Source: Hamadaea flava
Lineage (GTDB): Bacteria > Actinomycetota > Actinomycetes > Mycobacteriales > Micromonosporaceae
NCBI RefSeq assembly: GCF_024172085.1
Contig: NZ_JAMZDZ010000001.1
Span: forward strand, 7,068,001 to 7,132,000
Length of the DNA stretch: 64,000 nt
Direction of reading: 5' to 3'
Positions 26,725 to 35,813 of the stretch are shown piece after piece; position 1 is the stretch's first letter, and each line of letters opens with the position of its first letter. The translations under genes and the position numbers were made by a program. Below the pieces are notes generated by a model. The model had not been told where the DNA came from. It saw nothing but the letters and a program-made list of their open reading frames with translations, and searched no databases.

Positions 26725-29091
26725 ATGTACCTGGACGATGAGACGCTGGACACCGTCGACGCCTGGTGGCGGGCGGCGAACTATCTGACCGTCGGGCAGA
26801 TCTACCTGATGGACAATCCGCTGTTGCGGGAGCCGCTGACGGCCGAGCAGATCAAACCCCGGCTGCTGGGGCATTGGGGCACCAGCCCCGGGTTGAACCT
26901 GGTCTGGGCCCATCTGAACCGGGCGATCATCGCCCGCGATCTCGACGCGCTGTTCATCGCCGGCCCTGGGCACGGCGGCCCGGCGATGGTGGCGAACACC
27001 TGGCTGGAGGGGGCGTACAGCGAGCGGTATCCGGCGGTCGGGCGGGACGAGGCGGGGATGGCTCGGCTGTTCCGGCAGTTCTCCTTCCCGGGCGGTATTC
27101 CGAGCCACGCCGCGCCCGAGGTACCCGGGTCGATCCACGAGGGCGGCGAGCTGGGCTATTCGCTGATGCACGCCTACGGGGCGGTGTTCGACAATCCGGA
27201 TCTGGTGGTCGCCTGCGTCATCGGCGACGGCGAGGCCGAGACCGGCCCGCTGTCGGCGTCGTGGCTGGGCAACATGTTCTGCGATCCGGTGACCGACGGC
27301 GCGGTGCTGCCGATCCTGCACCTCAACGGCTACAAGATCGCCAACCCGACGCTGTTCGCCCGGATCCCGGAGGACGATCTCCGCGAGGTCATGCATGGGT
27401 ACGGCTATGAGCCGTTCGTGGTGGCCGGGGACGATCCGGTCAAGGTCCACCACGAGCTGGCTCGGACGATGGACGAGGCGTTGGACGAGATCAAGCGGAT
27501 TCAGCAGGCGGCGCGGTCGTCCAAGGACGGCAGCCGTCCCCGCTGGCCGATGATCATTCTGCGTACGCCGAAGGGCTGGACCGGTCCGGCGGAGGTGGAC
27601 GGGGTGCAGGTCGAGGGCACCTTCCGGGCGCATCAGGTGCCGCTGCCCGGCGTACGCGAGAACGCCGAGCACCGGGCCCAGCTGGAGCAGTGGTTGCGCT
27701 CGTATCGGCCGGAGGAGTTGTTCGACGCGACCGGCGTACCCGTGGCGGCCCTGGCGGGCAACGCGCCCACCGGAGCGCGGCGCATGTCGGCCAACCCGCA
27801 CACCAACGGGGGAGCGCTGCTCCGGGATCTGGCACTGCCCGAGATCGACGAGTACGCCGCCGACGTCCCGATGCCGGGTGCCACGACGGCGGAGGCGACC
27901 CGGTTCACCGGGGCCTGGCTGGCGGAGGTGATCCGGGCCAACCCGGACCGGTTCCGCCTGTTCGGCCCGGACGAAGTCGCCTCGAACCGGCTGACCGCCG
28001 TGTTCGACGTGACCGACCGGGCGTTCACGGGCCGGATCATCCGTGGTGACGATCATCTGGCGCCGAGTGGGCGGGTGATCGAGGTGCTGTCGGAGCATCT
28101 GTGCCAGGGGTTCCTGGAGGGCTACCTGCTCACCGGTCGGCACGGGCTGCTCACCTCCTACGAGGCGTTCATCCACATCGTCGATTCGATGGTCAACCAG
28201 CACGCGAAATGGCTCAAGACCACGCGCGAGATCGGCTGGCGGCAGCCCCTGGCGTCGCTGACCTACCTGCTGTCCAGCCACGTGTGGCGGCAGGACCACA
28301 ACGGGTTCTCCCACCAGGACCCCGGGTTCATCGACCACGTCGTGAACAAGAAGGCCACCGTCGTCCGCGTCTACCTGCCGCCGGACACCAACACCTTGCT
28401 GTCCACCATGGATCATTGCCTGCGCAGCCGGCACTACGTCAACGTCATCGTCGCCGGCAAACAACCCGCGCCGAACTGGCTGACCATGGACGACGCCAAG
28501 CTGCACTGCCGCCGTGGCCTCGGCATCTGGGACTGGGCCTCGACCGCCGGCGACGACGAACCCGACGTCGTCCTGGCCTGCGCCGGTGACGTGCCCACCT
28601 TGGAAACCCTGGCCGCCGCCGACCTGCTACGCCAGCACCTGCCCGACCTGAAGGTCCGCGTCGTCAACGTCGTGGACCTCATGCGCCTGCAGCCGGACAC
28701 CGAACACCCGCACGGGCTGCCCGACGGGCAGTTCGACGCGATCTTCACCCACGACAAGCCGGTCGTGTTCGCCTACCACGGCTATCCGACCCTGATCCAC
28801 CGGCTGACCTACCGCCGCAACAACCACGACAACATCCACGTGCGCGGCTATAAGGAGGAAGGCACGACCACCACGCCGTTCGACATGGTCATGCTCAACG
28901 ACCTCGACCGGTTCCACCTGGTCATCGACGTCATCGACCGGGTGCCCGGCCTGGCCGTCGGCGCCGCGGCCCTACGCCAGCAGATGACCGACGCCCGCCA
29001 GATCTGCCGCGATTACACGCGCCGCGTCGGCGAGGACCACCCCTGGGTCCGCGACTGGAAATGGCCGGCCGAGCCCGACCGACCGGCCTGA
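26725..29091 (+). CDS. xfp: phosphoketolase (xylulose-5-phosphate/fructose-6-phosphate)
   Basis: This thiamine-diphosphate enzyme splits xylulose 5-phosphate or fructose 6-phosphate to acetyl phosphate and a shorter sugar phosphate. The 788-residue product shows the family motifs [46 protein letters not shown] and the ThDP motif GDGEAETG near residue 168. [17 protein letters not shown] lies in the pyrimidine half. ATG follows AAGGGA. It offers a bypass linked to the pentose-phosphate pool made by the operon at 4-12 kb. It ends back-to-back with the next minus-strand gene. Confidence 0.97.
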   Translation: MYLDDETLDTVDAWWRAANYLTVGQIYLMDNPLLREPLTAEQIKPRLLGHWGTSPGLNLVWAHLNRAIIARDLDALFIAGPGHGGPAMVANTWLEGAYSERYPAVGRDEAGMARLFRQFSFPGGIPSHAAPEVPGSIHEGGELGYSLMHAYGAVFDNPDLVVACVIGDGEAETGPLSASWLGNMFCDPVTDGAVLPILHLNGYKIANPTLFARIPEDDLREVMHGYGYEPFVVAGDDPVKVHHELARTMDEALDEIKRIQQAARSSKDGSRPRWPMIILRTPKGWTGPAEVDGVQVEGTFRAHQVPLPGVRENAEHRAQLEQWLRSYRPEELFDATGVPVAALAGNAPTGARRMSANPHTNGGALLRDLALPEIDEYAADVPMPGATTAEATRFTGAWLAEVIRANPDRFRLFGPDEVASNRLTAVFDVTDRAFTGRIIRGDDHLAPSGRVIEVLSEHLCQGFLEGYLLTGRHGLLTSYEAFIHIVDSMVNQHAKWLKTTREIGWRQPLASLTYLLSSHVWRQDHNGFSHQDPGFIDHVVNKKATVVRVYLPPDTNTLLSTMDHCLRSRHYVNVIVAGKQPAPNWLTMDDAKLHCRRGLGIWDWASTAGDDEPDVVLACAGDVPTLETLAAADLLRQHLPDLKVRVVNVVDLMRLQPDTEHPHGLPDGQFDAIFTHDKPVVFAYHGYPTLIHRLTYRRNNHDNIHVRGYKEEGTTTTPFDMVMLNDLDRFHLVIDVIDRVPGLAVGAAALRQQMTDARQICRDYTRRVGEDHPWVRDWKWPAEPDRPA

Positions 29092-29451
29092 TCAGGCCTT
29101 CGCGGCGAGTTCGGTCCGCAGTTCCCGCAGCACCACCACGGTGTACGCGGCCAGCAGCGCAGGGAACACGAAACCGGCGATCATCGCGCCCGTCTCCGTG
29201 CCGGAGACCGCGATGGTGGCCCCGAGGGAGGCGAGCACCCGCACGACCGCCACCCCGATGACGCCGCGGGTCATCCAGGTCGGAGGCTGGGCCGTGATGG
29301 AGACCACGTAGATCCCGCTCGCGGTGAGGATGGCCAGCACCGCGCTCGGCATGAAGACCGTCCCGGCCGTGTTGACCAGCCCGAAGACACCCGAGACGAA
29401 CATGATCGCCGCGAGCAGCTTCATCCGCGTGCGTGCGCTGGACTTCTCCAA
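29092..29451 (-). CDS. small integral membrane protein, unknown function
   Basis: The product of up to 119 residues has four predicted membrane helices (about 11-30, 36-53, 62-80 and 87-108) and a basic C-terminal tail. I do not recognise a family. The TTG at 29451 has GGAAGAA a few nt upstream; an ATG at 29424 is the alternative. It converges on xfp, the two stops being adjacent (TGATCA). Confidence 0.6.
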   Translation of the reverse strand: MEKSSARTRMKLLAAIMFVSGVFGLVNTAGTVFMPSAVLAILTASGIYVVSITAQPPTWMTRGVIGVAVVRVLASLGATIAVSGTETGAMIAGFVFPALLAAYTVVVLRELRTELAAKA

Positions 29452-29499
29452 GATCGTTCTTCCGTTCCGGTCGCTGGTTTGGCGTGAAGCGTACCCGGT

Positions 29500-29505
29500 T
29501 ATCCT
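29500..29505 (+). promoter_or_regulatory. -10 element for leaderless GH13 gene
   Basis: TATCCT ends 6 nt before the GTG start at 29512. Confidence 0.55.
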
Positions 29506-29511
29506 CGATCC

Positions 29512-31149
29512 GTGTCAGGTCAATGGTGGCGGCATGCCGCGATCTATCAGATCTATCCCCGTAGCTTCGCCGACGGCACCGCGGACGGGATCGGCGACGT
29601 CGCGGGCATCCGCGCTCGGCTCGGCTACCTGAAGGAGCTGGGGATCGACGCCCTGTGGCTGAGTCCCTGGTACACCTCGCCGATGGCCGACGCCGGCTAC
29701 GACGTGGCCGACTACCGGGACATCGACCCCCTGTTCGGCACGCTGGCCGACGCGGAGGCGTTCCTGGCCGAAGCGCACCAGCTGGGCATCCGCGTGATCG
29801 TGGACATCGTCCCGAACCACTGCTCGGACCAGCACCCCTGGTTCCAGGCCGCCTTGGCGGCCGGGCCGGGCTCGCCTGAGCGGGACCTGTTCTGGTTCCG
29901 GCCCGGCCGCGGTGAGCACGGGGAACTGCCGCCCAACGACTGGCAGTCGAACTTCGGCGGCCCGGCGTGGACCCAGGTTGCCGGGGAGGGCTCGCCCGAG
30001 ACGCCAGGAGTGCAGTCAGGCGGGGAGTGGTACCTGCACCTGTTCGCCCCGGAACAACCGGACTGGAACTGGGATCATCCCGACGTCCGCGAGGACTTCA
30101 CGCGTACGCTGCGGTTCTGGCTCGACCGGGGCGTCGACGGCTTCCGCATCGACGTCGCCGAGGCGCTGGTGAAGGATCCGGCGCTGCCCGACTTCGCGGA
30201 CATGCCGCTCGGCGTACCGGCGCCCTGGGTCGACCAGGACGGCGTGCACGAGATCTACCGCGAATGGCGCAAGATCGCCGACTCCTACCCGCAGGAGGCG
30301 ATCTTCGTCGGCGAACTGTGGATCACCGACCCCGAGCGCTTCGCCCGCTACCTGCGGCCGGACGAGCTGCACACCGGGTTCAACTTCCCGTTCCTGTCAG
30401 CCGCCTGGGACGCGGGCGACCTGCGTACCGTCATCGACCAGACCTTGGCCACCCACGAGCCGATCGGCGCCCCCGCGACCTGGGTGTTGTCGAACCATGA
30501 CGTCACCCGCGTGGTGACGCGGTACGGCCGGGCGGACACCCGCCACACCTGGGACCTGACGCGGGAGGCGCATCCGGCCGACCTGGAGCTGGGGACCCGC
30601 CGGGCGCGGGCGGCCGCGTTGCTGTCGCTCAGCCTGCCCGGGACGGTCTACGTGTACCAGGGCGAGGAACTGGGCCTGCCGGAGGTGCAGGATCTGCCCG
30701 AGGAGGTGCTGGCCGATCCGCGCTGGGTGCGGTCCGGGCACACCGACCGCGGCCGGGACGGCTGCCGGGTGCCGCTGCCGTGGAGTGGCGACGCGGCGCC
30801 GTTCGGATTCAGCCCCACCGGCGTACGCACGTGGCTGCCGCAGCCGCCGGAGTGGAAGGCCTTGACGGCGGAGGCGGAGAGCGGCGACCCGGGTTCGATG
30901 CTGTCGCTGTACCGCACGGCGCTGCGGCTGCGTCACGAGATGGCTGAGCTGCTCGACGAAGGTCTGCGCTGGTTGCCGGCCGAGCCCGGCGTTCTCGCGT
31001 ACGCCCGCGGCGAGACGTTCGTCTGCGTGGTCAACACCGGCGCCGAGCCGGCGGAGTTGCCCGCGTACGCCGAGATTCTGCTGGCCAGCGGCGATCTCGT
31101 GGCCGGAAAACTGCCCGCCGACACGGCGGTCTGGCTGCGCATCGCCTGA
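29512..31149 (+). CDS. GH13 alpha-glucosidase (oligo-1,6-glucosidase type)
   Basis: The 545-residue cytosolic enzyme of glycoside hydrolase family 13 cleaves alpha-glucosidic bonds in small malto- or isomalto-oligosaccharides. The four GH13 regions are clear: DIVPNHCS, GFRIDVAEAL (nucleophile Asp), VGELW (acid/base Glu) and LSNHDVTR. Residues 157-170 (AGEGSPETPGVQSG) come from the 42-bp interspersed element, inserted in the loop between FGGPAWTQV and EWYLHLF, which relatives join by a short linker. GTG is the start and no Shine-Dalgarno is present. It is monocistronic. Confidence 0.93.
   Translation: MSGQWWRHAAIYQIYPRSFADGTADGIGDVAGIRARLGYLKELGIDALWLSPWYTSPMADAGYDVADYRDIDPLFGTLADAEAFLAEAHQLGIRVIVDIVPNHCSDQHPWFQAALAAGPGSPERDLFWFRPGRGEHGELPPNDWQSNFGGPAWTQVAGEGSPETPGVQSGGEWYLHLFAPEQPDWNWDHPDVREDFTRTLRFWLDRGVDGFRIDVAEALVKDPALPDFADMPLGVPAPWVDQDGVHEIYREWRKIADSYPQEAIFVGELWITDPERFARYLRPDELHTGFNFPFLSAAWDAGDLRTVIDQTLATHEPIGAPATWVLSNHDVTRVVTRYGRADTRHTWDLTREAHPADLELGTRRARAAALLSLSLPGTVYVYQGEELGLPEVQDLPEEVLADPRWVRSGHTDRGRDGCRVPLPWSGDAAPFGFSPTGVRTWLPQPPEWKALTAEAESGDPGSMLSLYRTALRLRHEMAELLDEGLRWLPAEPGVLAYARGETFVCVVNTGAEPAELPAYAEILLASGDLVAGKLPADTAVWLRIA
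29980..30021 (+). repeat. 42-bp interspersed element, copy inside the GH13 gene
   Basis: GCCGGGGAGGGCTCGCCCGA then GACGCCAGGAGTGCAGTCAG. The frame is kept and starts on a codon boundary, as in hemH and sufD. It matches the hemH copy at 37 of 42 positions. Confidence 0.87.
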
Positions 31150-31161
31150 CCTGCGCGCCGG

Positions 31162-31167
31162 TACGCT
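31162..31167 (+). promoter_or_regulatory. -10 element for leaderless TRIC gene
   Basis: TACGCT ends 6 nt before the ATG at 31174. Confidence 0.55.
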
Positions 31168-31173
31168 CCCGGC

Positions 31174-31947
31174 ATGTCGGATCCGGTGCAGGCGGTGGCT
31201 TTGCCGCACGCCGTGGACGTCGCGTCGGTCGTGCTGGGGGCGGCTCAGGGCGCGTTGTTCGCGTCGCAGGTGGCCAAGGAACGCAAGATCGACCTCGTCG
31301 GCATCGCGATGGTCGCGATCGCGACCGGGCTCGGCGGCGGCATCGCCCGGGATCTGCTGCTGAACCAGGTTCCCGCCGCGTTGCAGAGCAACGAGTACGT
31401 CAGCTCGGCGCTGGTCGCCGCGGTCGTGGCGGTCGGGCTGAGCGGCGCGATCAGCCGCCTCGACCCGCTGGTGGTGGCGTTCGACGCGCTGTCGCTCGGG
31501 CTCTACCTCGTCGTCGGTCTGTCGAAGGCGAGCAGCTTGGGGCTGGGGTCGGTGCCGTCGATCTTCATCGGCATCCTGTCCTGCACCGCCGGCGGCGTCG
31601 TCCGCGACCTGCTGCTGCGGACCGAGGTCGCGATGGTCACCGTCGGATCGTTCTACGCCTTCGCGGCGTTCAGCGGCGCGCTCGTCTACATGGGACTTCT
31701 CCAGGTCGCCAATCAGGGCGTCGCGACCTGGATGGCTGTGCTCGTGACGTTCAGCGTACGCATGCTGTCGATCTGGTTCGGCTGGAGCACGCCGCACGCG
31801 AGCGCGCTGCGGATGGAGCGGCTGGACGCGAGCGTCGAGTCGATGGAACGGATGGCGCGGTCCGGAGTGGACGTCATCCTGCGCGGGGGCAAGGGTTTCA
31901 TGCGGAGCGACCGGACGGAGTCCGACGGCCGGACCTCCGAGGAATAG
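31174..31947 (+). CDS. TRIC-family cation channel protein (UPF0126)
   Basis: The 257-residue membrane protein has seven predicted helices built from two similar halves. Each half carries a glycine-rich loop: TGLGGGIARDLLL and TAGGVVRDLLL. This is the pattern of bacterial trimeric intracellular cation channels. The C-terminal 50 residues are hydrophilic, with ERLDASVESMERMARSGVD likely helical. Ion selectivity is not shown by sequence. It converges on the next gene across a bidirectional terminator. Confidence 0.9.
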   Translation: MSDPVQAVALPHAVDVASVVLGAAQGALFASQVAKERKIDLVGIAMVAIATGLGGGIARDLLLNQVPAALQSNEYVSSALVAAVVAVGLSGAISRLDPLVVAFDALSLGLYLVVGLSKASSLGLGSVPSIFIGILSCTAGGVVRDLLLRTEVAMVTVGSFYAFAAFSGALVYMGLLQVANQGVATWMAVLVTFSVRMLSIWFGWSTPHASALRMERLDASVESMERMARSGVDVILRGGKGFMRSDRTESDGRTSEE

Positions 31948-31950
31948 GCG

Positions 31951-31978
31951 ACGCCCCGGCCTGGGCAGGCCGGGGCGT
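31951..31978. terminator. bidirectional terminator between convergent genes
   Basis: The 13-bp arms ACGCCCCGGCCTG and CAGGCCGGGGCGT are almost contiguous (2-nt centre). They sit between the TRIC gene and the GlsB-like gene and can serve both strands. Confidence 0.85.
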
Positions 31979-31998
31979 ACCGAATTCAGCGGGGGTCG

Positions 31999-32271
31999 TC
32001 AGCCGACGCTTCGCCGGCCCATGGCTCCGGAGACCAGGACCACCCCGATCGCCGCGAGGACGACTTGGATGATGATCTCCAGCCAGTCGACGCCGTCCGT
32101 GGTGGCCCAGCCCGCCGCGCGGGCGATGGCCGTGCCGATCAGGGCGGCGACGATGCCGACGATGATGGTCAGCCAGATGGGAATCGACTGCGGGCCCGGC
32201 ACCACCAGCCGGCCCAGCGCACCGATGATCAGTCCGACGATGATCGCCGAGATGATGCCGGTTACGGTCAT
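31999..32271 (-). CDS. GlsB/YeaQ/YmgE-family membrane protein
   Basis: The 90-residue protein has three membrane helices with glycine spacing (IISAIIVGLIIGALGRLVVPG, ending in a C-terminal helix), as in the transglycosylase-associated GlsB/YeaQ stress-protein family. Members are induced by envelope or acid stress in other bacteria; the role here is inferred. ATG at 32271 is set by a strong AAGGAGGGG 4 nt upstream, one of the best Shine-Dalgarno sites in the window. Confidence 0.88.
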   Translation of the reverse strand: MTVTGIISAIIVGLIIGALGRLVVPGPQSIPIWLTIIVGIVAALIGTAIARAAGWATTDGVDWLEIIIQVVLAAIGVVLVSGAMGRRSVG

Positions 32272-32372
32272 GGTCCCCTCCTTAGGATTGATGCCTAAGA
32301 GCTTCCCCGCTGGGCCATCGACCAAACACCACGTCTGGCCAGGGACGGTGAAAGCTTGGCAGTATGGGGGGC

Positions 32373-32690
32373 GTGATCGTGAATGACGTCCCGGAACTCG
32401 CTCGCTTCGAAGGCCGACTGGAGGGCCGCCCCGAGGATCCCGCCGGTGCCGGTGACCTCGCCGGATACCTTGAGTACCACCGCTTCGACGGCGTCTGGGC
32501 GTTGAATCACGCGTTCACCTTCCCGGCGTACCGGGGTCGTGGGGTAGCGGCGGAGATCACACGCGCGGCGTTGGACGCGGCTCGGGAGGCGGGCGCGCAG
32601 GTTCGTCCGATCTGTCCGTTCGTTGCGGATTACCTCGACACCCATCCGGAGTACGCCGACCTGGCCGCCCCGGAAAAGGCGGAGCAGTGA
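32373..32690 (+). CDS. small GNAT-like N-acetyltransferase
   Basis: The product is about 105 residues and fits the short GNAT subgroup (YjdJ/NATD1-like). It has LNHAFTFPAYRGRGVAAEITRAALDAAR, including the acetyl-CoA pyrophosphate loop YRGRGVA, and the C-terminal VRPICPFVADYLDTHPEYADL. Substrate unknown. The start is uncertain: GTG 32373 lies 7 nt after CAGTAT, ATG 32364 would add three residues, and GTG 32379 has a G-run upstream. Confidence 0.85.
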   Translation: MIVNDVPELARFEGRLEGRPEDPAGAGDLAGYLEYHRFDGVWALNHAFTFPAYRGRGVAAEITRAALDAAREAGAQVRPICPFVADYLDTHPEYADLAAPEKAEQ

Positions 32691-32747
32691 CGAATCCGCA
32701 ACGTGACCACCTGCCCTGATGGCGGGTGGCAATGGCAGGATGAGCGC

Positions 32748-33476
32748 ATGCTCCCCCCGCGTGCGCTTCTCCTGGACTTCGGCGGCGTCGTGGCCGAGGC
32801 CGTCGACGACACCGCTGACGTCGGCTTCCCGACGCGGGTGCACGAGCTGATCGGCCGTTCGCTGCCGCTGGACCGGATCGAGGCCGACCTGGCCGCCGCC
32901 GACGCCGCCCGGGACCGATGGCGGTCGAACCCGGAGAATCCGGAACTGAGCCACGTCCAGCTCTGGGCGGACTTCGTGGCCAAGGACTGGCCGGAGCAGG
33001 CCCGCGAGATGGCGGTCGGCTGGGCCGACGAGCTGACGAGCGCCTGGGCGCGGCGGAAGTGGGCGGTCGTCGAGGGGATGACCGAAGTCCTGGAGTTCAC
33101 CGTAGGCCGGGGTCTGCCGGTGTCGATCGTCAGCAACACCCGCAGCGGCGAGGCGTACCGGGGGTTTCTCGAGCGCGCCGGGCTGACCGGCGCGTTCGCC
33201 GCCCAGATCTACAGTGACGAGGCAGGCGTCTTCAAGCCCAACCCCGGCATGATCCGGGCCGCGACGCAGGCCTTGGACGTGCCCGCCGGCCAGTGCTGGT
33301 TCGTCGGCGACTCGCTCAGCCGCGACATCGAGTGCGGCCGCCGGGCGGGCGTCGGCGCGGCCATCCTGCGGCCCAGCCGGTCCTGGACCAACGACCGCTG
33401 GCAGGCCGAGCCGGACGCGGTCGTCGCCGACGGGCACGAGCTGCTCAAGCTGCTGAAGCGCGCCCTCGACGTCTGA
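32748..33476 (+). CDS. HAD-superfamily hydrolase
   Basis: The 242-residue soluble hydrolase of the haloacid dehalogenase superfamily opens LLLDFGGVV (nucleophile Asp). It continues with VSIVSNTRSGEAYRGFLE (motif II), KPNPGMIRAA (motif III Lys) and WFVGDSLSRDIECGRRAG (motif IV). A helical cap lies at about 20-95. It resembles subfamily IA phosphatases; the substrate is unknown. ATG at 32748 lies 6 nt after CAGGAT. Confidence 0.9.
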   Translation: MLPPRALLLDFGGVVAEAVDDTADVGFPTRVHELIGRSLPLDRIEADLAAADAARDRWRSNPENPELSHVQLWADFVAKDWPEQAREMAVGWADELTSAWARRKWAVVEGMTEVLEFTVGRGLPVSIVSNTRSGEAYRGFLERAGLTGAFAAQIYSDEAGVFKPNPGMIRAATQALDVPAGQCWFVGDSLSRDIECGRRAGVGAAILRPSRSWTNDRWQAEPDAVVADGHELLKLLKRALDV

Positions 33477-33499
33477 CCGTTCTACATCTCTCGTTCCGC

Positions 33500-33560
33500 G
33501 CTGGATCACGGATCTCGGTCGAATCTCGACCCATGATTCGACGCGGATCCCTGATCCAGC
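33500..33560. repeat. nested cruciform-like repeat between convergent genes
   Basis: Outer arms GCTGGATCA/TGATCCAGC (33500-33508, 33552-33560), middle GGATC/GATCC and inner arms GTCGAATC/GATTCGAC (33518-33525, 33535-33542) are nested. It separates two convergent stops and may act as a bidirectional terminator or belong to a REP-like family. Confidence 0.7.
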
Positions 33561-33568
33561 TCGAAAAT

Positions 33569-34879
33569 CTAAGCGGCGGCGCGGGCGGCGCGAGCGCGTA
33601 CGGTCAGTTCCCCGGCCAGCTCGTAGGCCTCGGCGAGGTCGCGCTCCGGCGCGGAGGCCGGCGGAGCGCCGGCGACGTCGACGTGCACGGTGGCCAGCCC
33701 GAGGCGGCGCTGCACCGGCCCCTGCTGGACGCGGACCGATTGGATTCGCGCGTACGGCACCAGGCGCAGCCGGCGGGTGAGCAGACCGTCGACGGTCGCG
33801 AAGACGTGCGGCGTGAGCCCGGCCGCGAGCACCGTGCGGGCCAGCGGCGCGAGCCACACCGCCCGCTCCGGCACTCCGCTCAGCGGCAGCGCCGCGATGT
33901 CCACCGAGGCCAGCTCGCCGTCGACACGCGGCAGCAGCCACGGCACGACCGCGCGCGCCTCGTCCAGCGTCGCGACCGGCAGCAGGGTGGTCGCCTCGTG
34001 GTCGTCCGGGTCGGCGCCCTGCGAGCCCTGCGCGGCGATGTCCACAGTGGCCTTCAGCCAGCGTTTCGGCCGCCAGATCAGCGGCCAGGTGACGGTCACC
34101 CCCTGCACCCGCTGCACCGGCACGGTCTGGCTGTGCGTCTCGGTCAGGCCCCGCCGGATGTGCAGCCGCGTCTCACGCTCGGTCAGCGTGCAGCGCCAGT
34201 TGCGGGTCACGCGGCGTACCGGGCGGATCAGGACGCCGATCAACGCCGTGATCATGCTCGCGATCGCGATGAACCCGAAGCTCCCGGCCAGGGCGAACTG
34301 CACGACGACGAACGCGGCGGCGATCGGCAGGAAGATCACCTCGGGGGTCATCGCCTGGCTGAGCAGCAGGTCCTCGTCACGCGCCGCGTACAGAACCGGC
34401 TCCGGTCCGCGCGGCTCGTTCTCCGCGGGCGCCGCCGAGCCGCCGCGGGCCAGCTCCAGCAGCTGGGTACGCAGAGAGCCGGCCTCGGCGACGGTCAAGT
34501 AGGCCAGCGGGGCTTCCGCCTTCCCACCGCCGACCACTTCGAGGCGGAGTTCGGCGAGCCCGGTGAGCTGCGCGAGGAACGGCCGGACGACTTCGACCGA
34601 CTGCAGGCGCTCCAGCGGGATCGTGCGTACGCGGCGGGAGAAGGTGCCCTCGTAGATCCGCAGTTCCCGGCCGGTCACCTCGTAGCCGGTGAACCGCCAG
34701 GTGATCACGGAGTAGATGACCGCGCCGATCAGGATGAGCACGACGACGCCGAGGAAGCGGGCCACCCCGAGGTTGGCGAAGCCCTGCCAGGAGATGACGG
34801 CGACGAGCGCGATGAGTTGACGGATGCTGTGCAGGAACGGCGAGAGCGGGTGCAGCCTGCGCCGCGGCAGGTCCGTCAC
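33569..34879 (-). CDS. bacterial PH-domain membrane protein (YdbT-like)
   Basis: The 436-residue membrane protein has paired hydrophobic segments (about 17-55 and 180-225) and three bPH2/DUF304-type domains, seen in YEVTGRELRIYEGTFSRRVRTIPLERLQSVEV, then LTERETRLHIRRGLTE, then LRLVPYARIQSVRVQQGP. It is likely a membrane-anchored adaptor. GTG overlaps the stop of the upstream PH gene as GTGA, and the two form the usual YdbS-YdbT pair. Molecular role unknown. Confidence 0.87.
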   Translation of the reverse strand: MTDLPRRRLHPLSPFLHSIRQLIALVAVISWQGFANLGVARFLGVVVLILIGAVIYSVITWRFTGYEVTGRELRIYEGTFSRRVRTIPLERLQSVEVVRPFLAQLTGLAELRLEVVGGGKAEAPLAYLTVAEAGSLRTQLLELARGGSAAPAENEPRGPEPVLYAARDEDLLLSQAMTPEVIFLPIAAAFVVVQFALAGSFGFIAIASMITALIGVLIRPVRRVTRNWRCTLTERETRLHIRRGLTETHSQTVPVQRVQGVTVTWPLIWRPKRWLKATVDIAAQGSQGADPDDHEATTLLPVATLDEARAVVPWLLPRVDGELASVDIAALPLSGVPERAVWLAPLARTVLAAGLTPHVFATVDGLLTRRLRLVPYARIQSVRVQQGPVQRRLGLATVHVDVAGAPPASAPERDLAEAYELAGELTVRARAARAAA

Positions 34880-35379
34880 AGCCCTTCCTTCCGGATCTCG
34901 CCGAGCGCCGTCAGCCGGTCCCGCAGCCGGGCGGCCTCGGCCGGCAGCAAGCCCGGCACCCGGGCGTCGCTGGCCGCGGCGGCGGTGTGCAGCTGAACCG
35001 TGGCCAGTCCGAACAGCCGTTCCAGCGGACCGGCGCTGACGTCGACGAACTGCATCCGGGCGTACGGGACGATGCTCAGGTGCCGCACGATCCGGCCGTG
35101 CCGGACGAGCAGGTCGTCGTCGCGTTCGGCGTAGCCCCACGAGCGCACGCTCCGCCCGATCAGCACGATGCGGACGAGCGTCGCGGCGACGAGGACCGCG
35201 CCGATGACGAGGGCCCAGATCCACTGCCAGATCAGGTAGACGGCGATCGTCGCGGCCAGCGGCACGATCAGGCCGAGCAGCAGCTCGACGCGCTTGAGCG
35301 TGGCCAGGCGGGGGGAGACGGGATGCCAGTCGACCGTGTCGGGCCACGGCTGGAGGGCGTCGGCCACGGGATGCGTCAC
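34876..35379 (-). CDS. bacterial PH-domain membrane protein (YdbS-like)
   Basis: The 167-residue partner protein has two membrane helices (about 35-75) followed by one bPH2/DUF304 domain with LLVRHGRIVRHLSIVPYARMQFVDVSAGPLERLFGLATV. GTG is the start. The minus-strand hexamer TAGATT (complement of 35387-35392) ends 7 nt before it, so it may be leaderless. It overlaps the larger PH protein gene by 4 bp. Confidence 0.87.
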   Translation of the reverse strand: MTHPVADALQPWPDTVDWHPVSPRLATLKRVELLLGLIVPLAATIAVYLIWQWIWALVIGAVLVAATLVRIVLIGRSVRSWGYAERDDDLLVRHGRIVRHLSIVPYARMQFVDVSAGPLERLFGLATVQLHTAAAASDARVPGLLPAEAARLRDRLTALGEIRKEGL

Positions 35380-35389
35380 GGTTGAGAAT

Positions 35390-35599
35390 CTACGCGAGCG
35401 GGTCGACGGCGCGTAGGAAGCCGCGGGCGTCGAGGAACGCGGCCAGCGAATCTCGGTGGGCGGGGCAGGCCAACCAGACTTTTCGCCGCTCGGGCTCGTG
35501 TAGCTTGGGGTTGTTCCAGCTCAACGCGTAGGCCGCGGCCTGTCGGCAGCCCTTGGCGGAGCAGATGCGATCCGGCTGATCGCTCGAATGAGTAGTCAT
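35390..35599 (-). CDS. small Cys/His protein, conserved actinobacterial type
   Basis: The 69-residue soluble protein carries ICSAKGCRQAAAYALSWNNPKLH near its N terminus and WLACPAHRDSLAAFLDARGFLR near the end. The Cys-x4-Cys and Cys-x2-His pairs could bind zinc. I recall similar short proteins across actinobacteria but no function. The ATG at 35599 was chosen because the conserved-looking part starts just after it. It ends 11 bp before the YdbS-like gene start on the same strand. Confidence 0.7.
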   Translation of the reverse strand: MTTHSSDQPDRICSAKGCRQAAAYALSWNNPKLHEPERRKVWLACPAHRDSLAAFLDARGFLRAVDPLA

Positions 35600-35813
35600 A
35601 GCAGTAGAGATAAAGCGCCGGACGACCACGGGGGAAGTCGTCCGGCGACGCGCAAATACTAACCACATTTGCGGGGTGCGTGTCCAGTCCCGCGGTGTGC
35701 CTGATCGGCCGGACCCGGCCGTCGTTCAGGGAGCCCGCGCGGCGGTCCTGGTGGCAATTGTTCCCTTATGACACTCTTATGCGGGTAGTTGCGTCACTCT
35801 CTGGAGGCGATCA

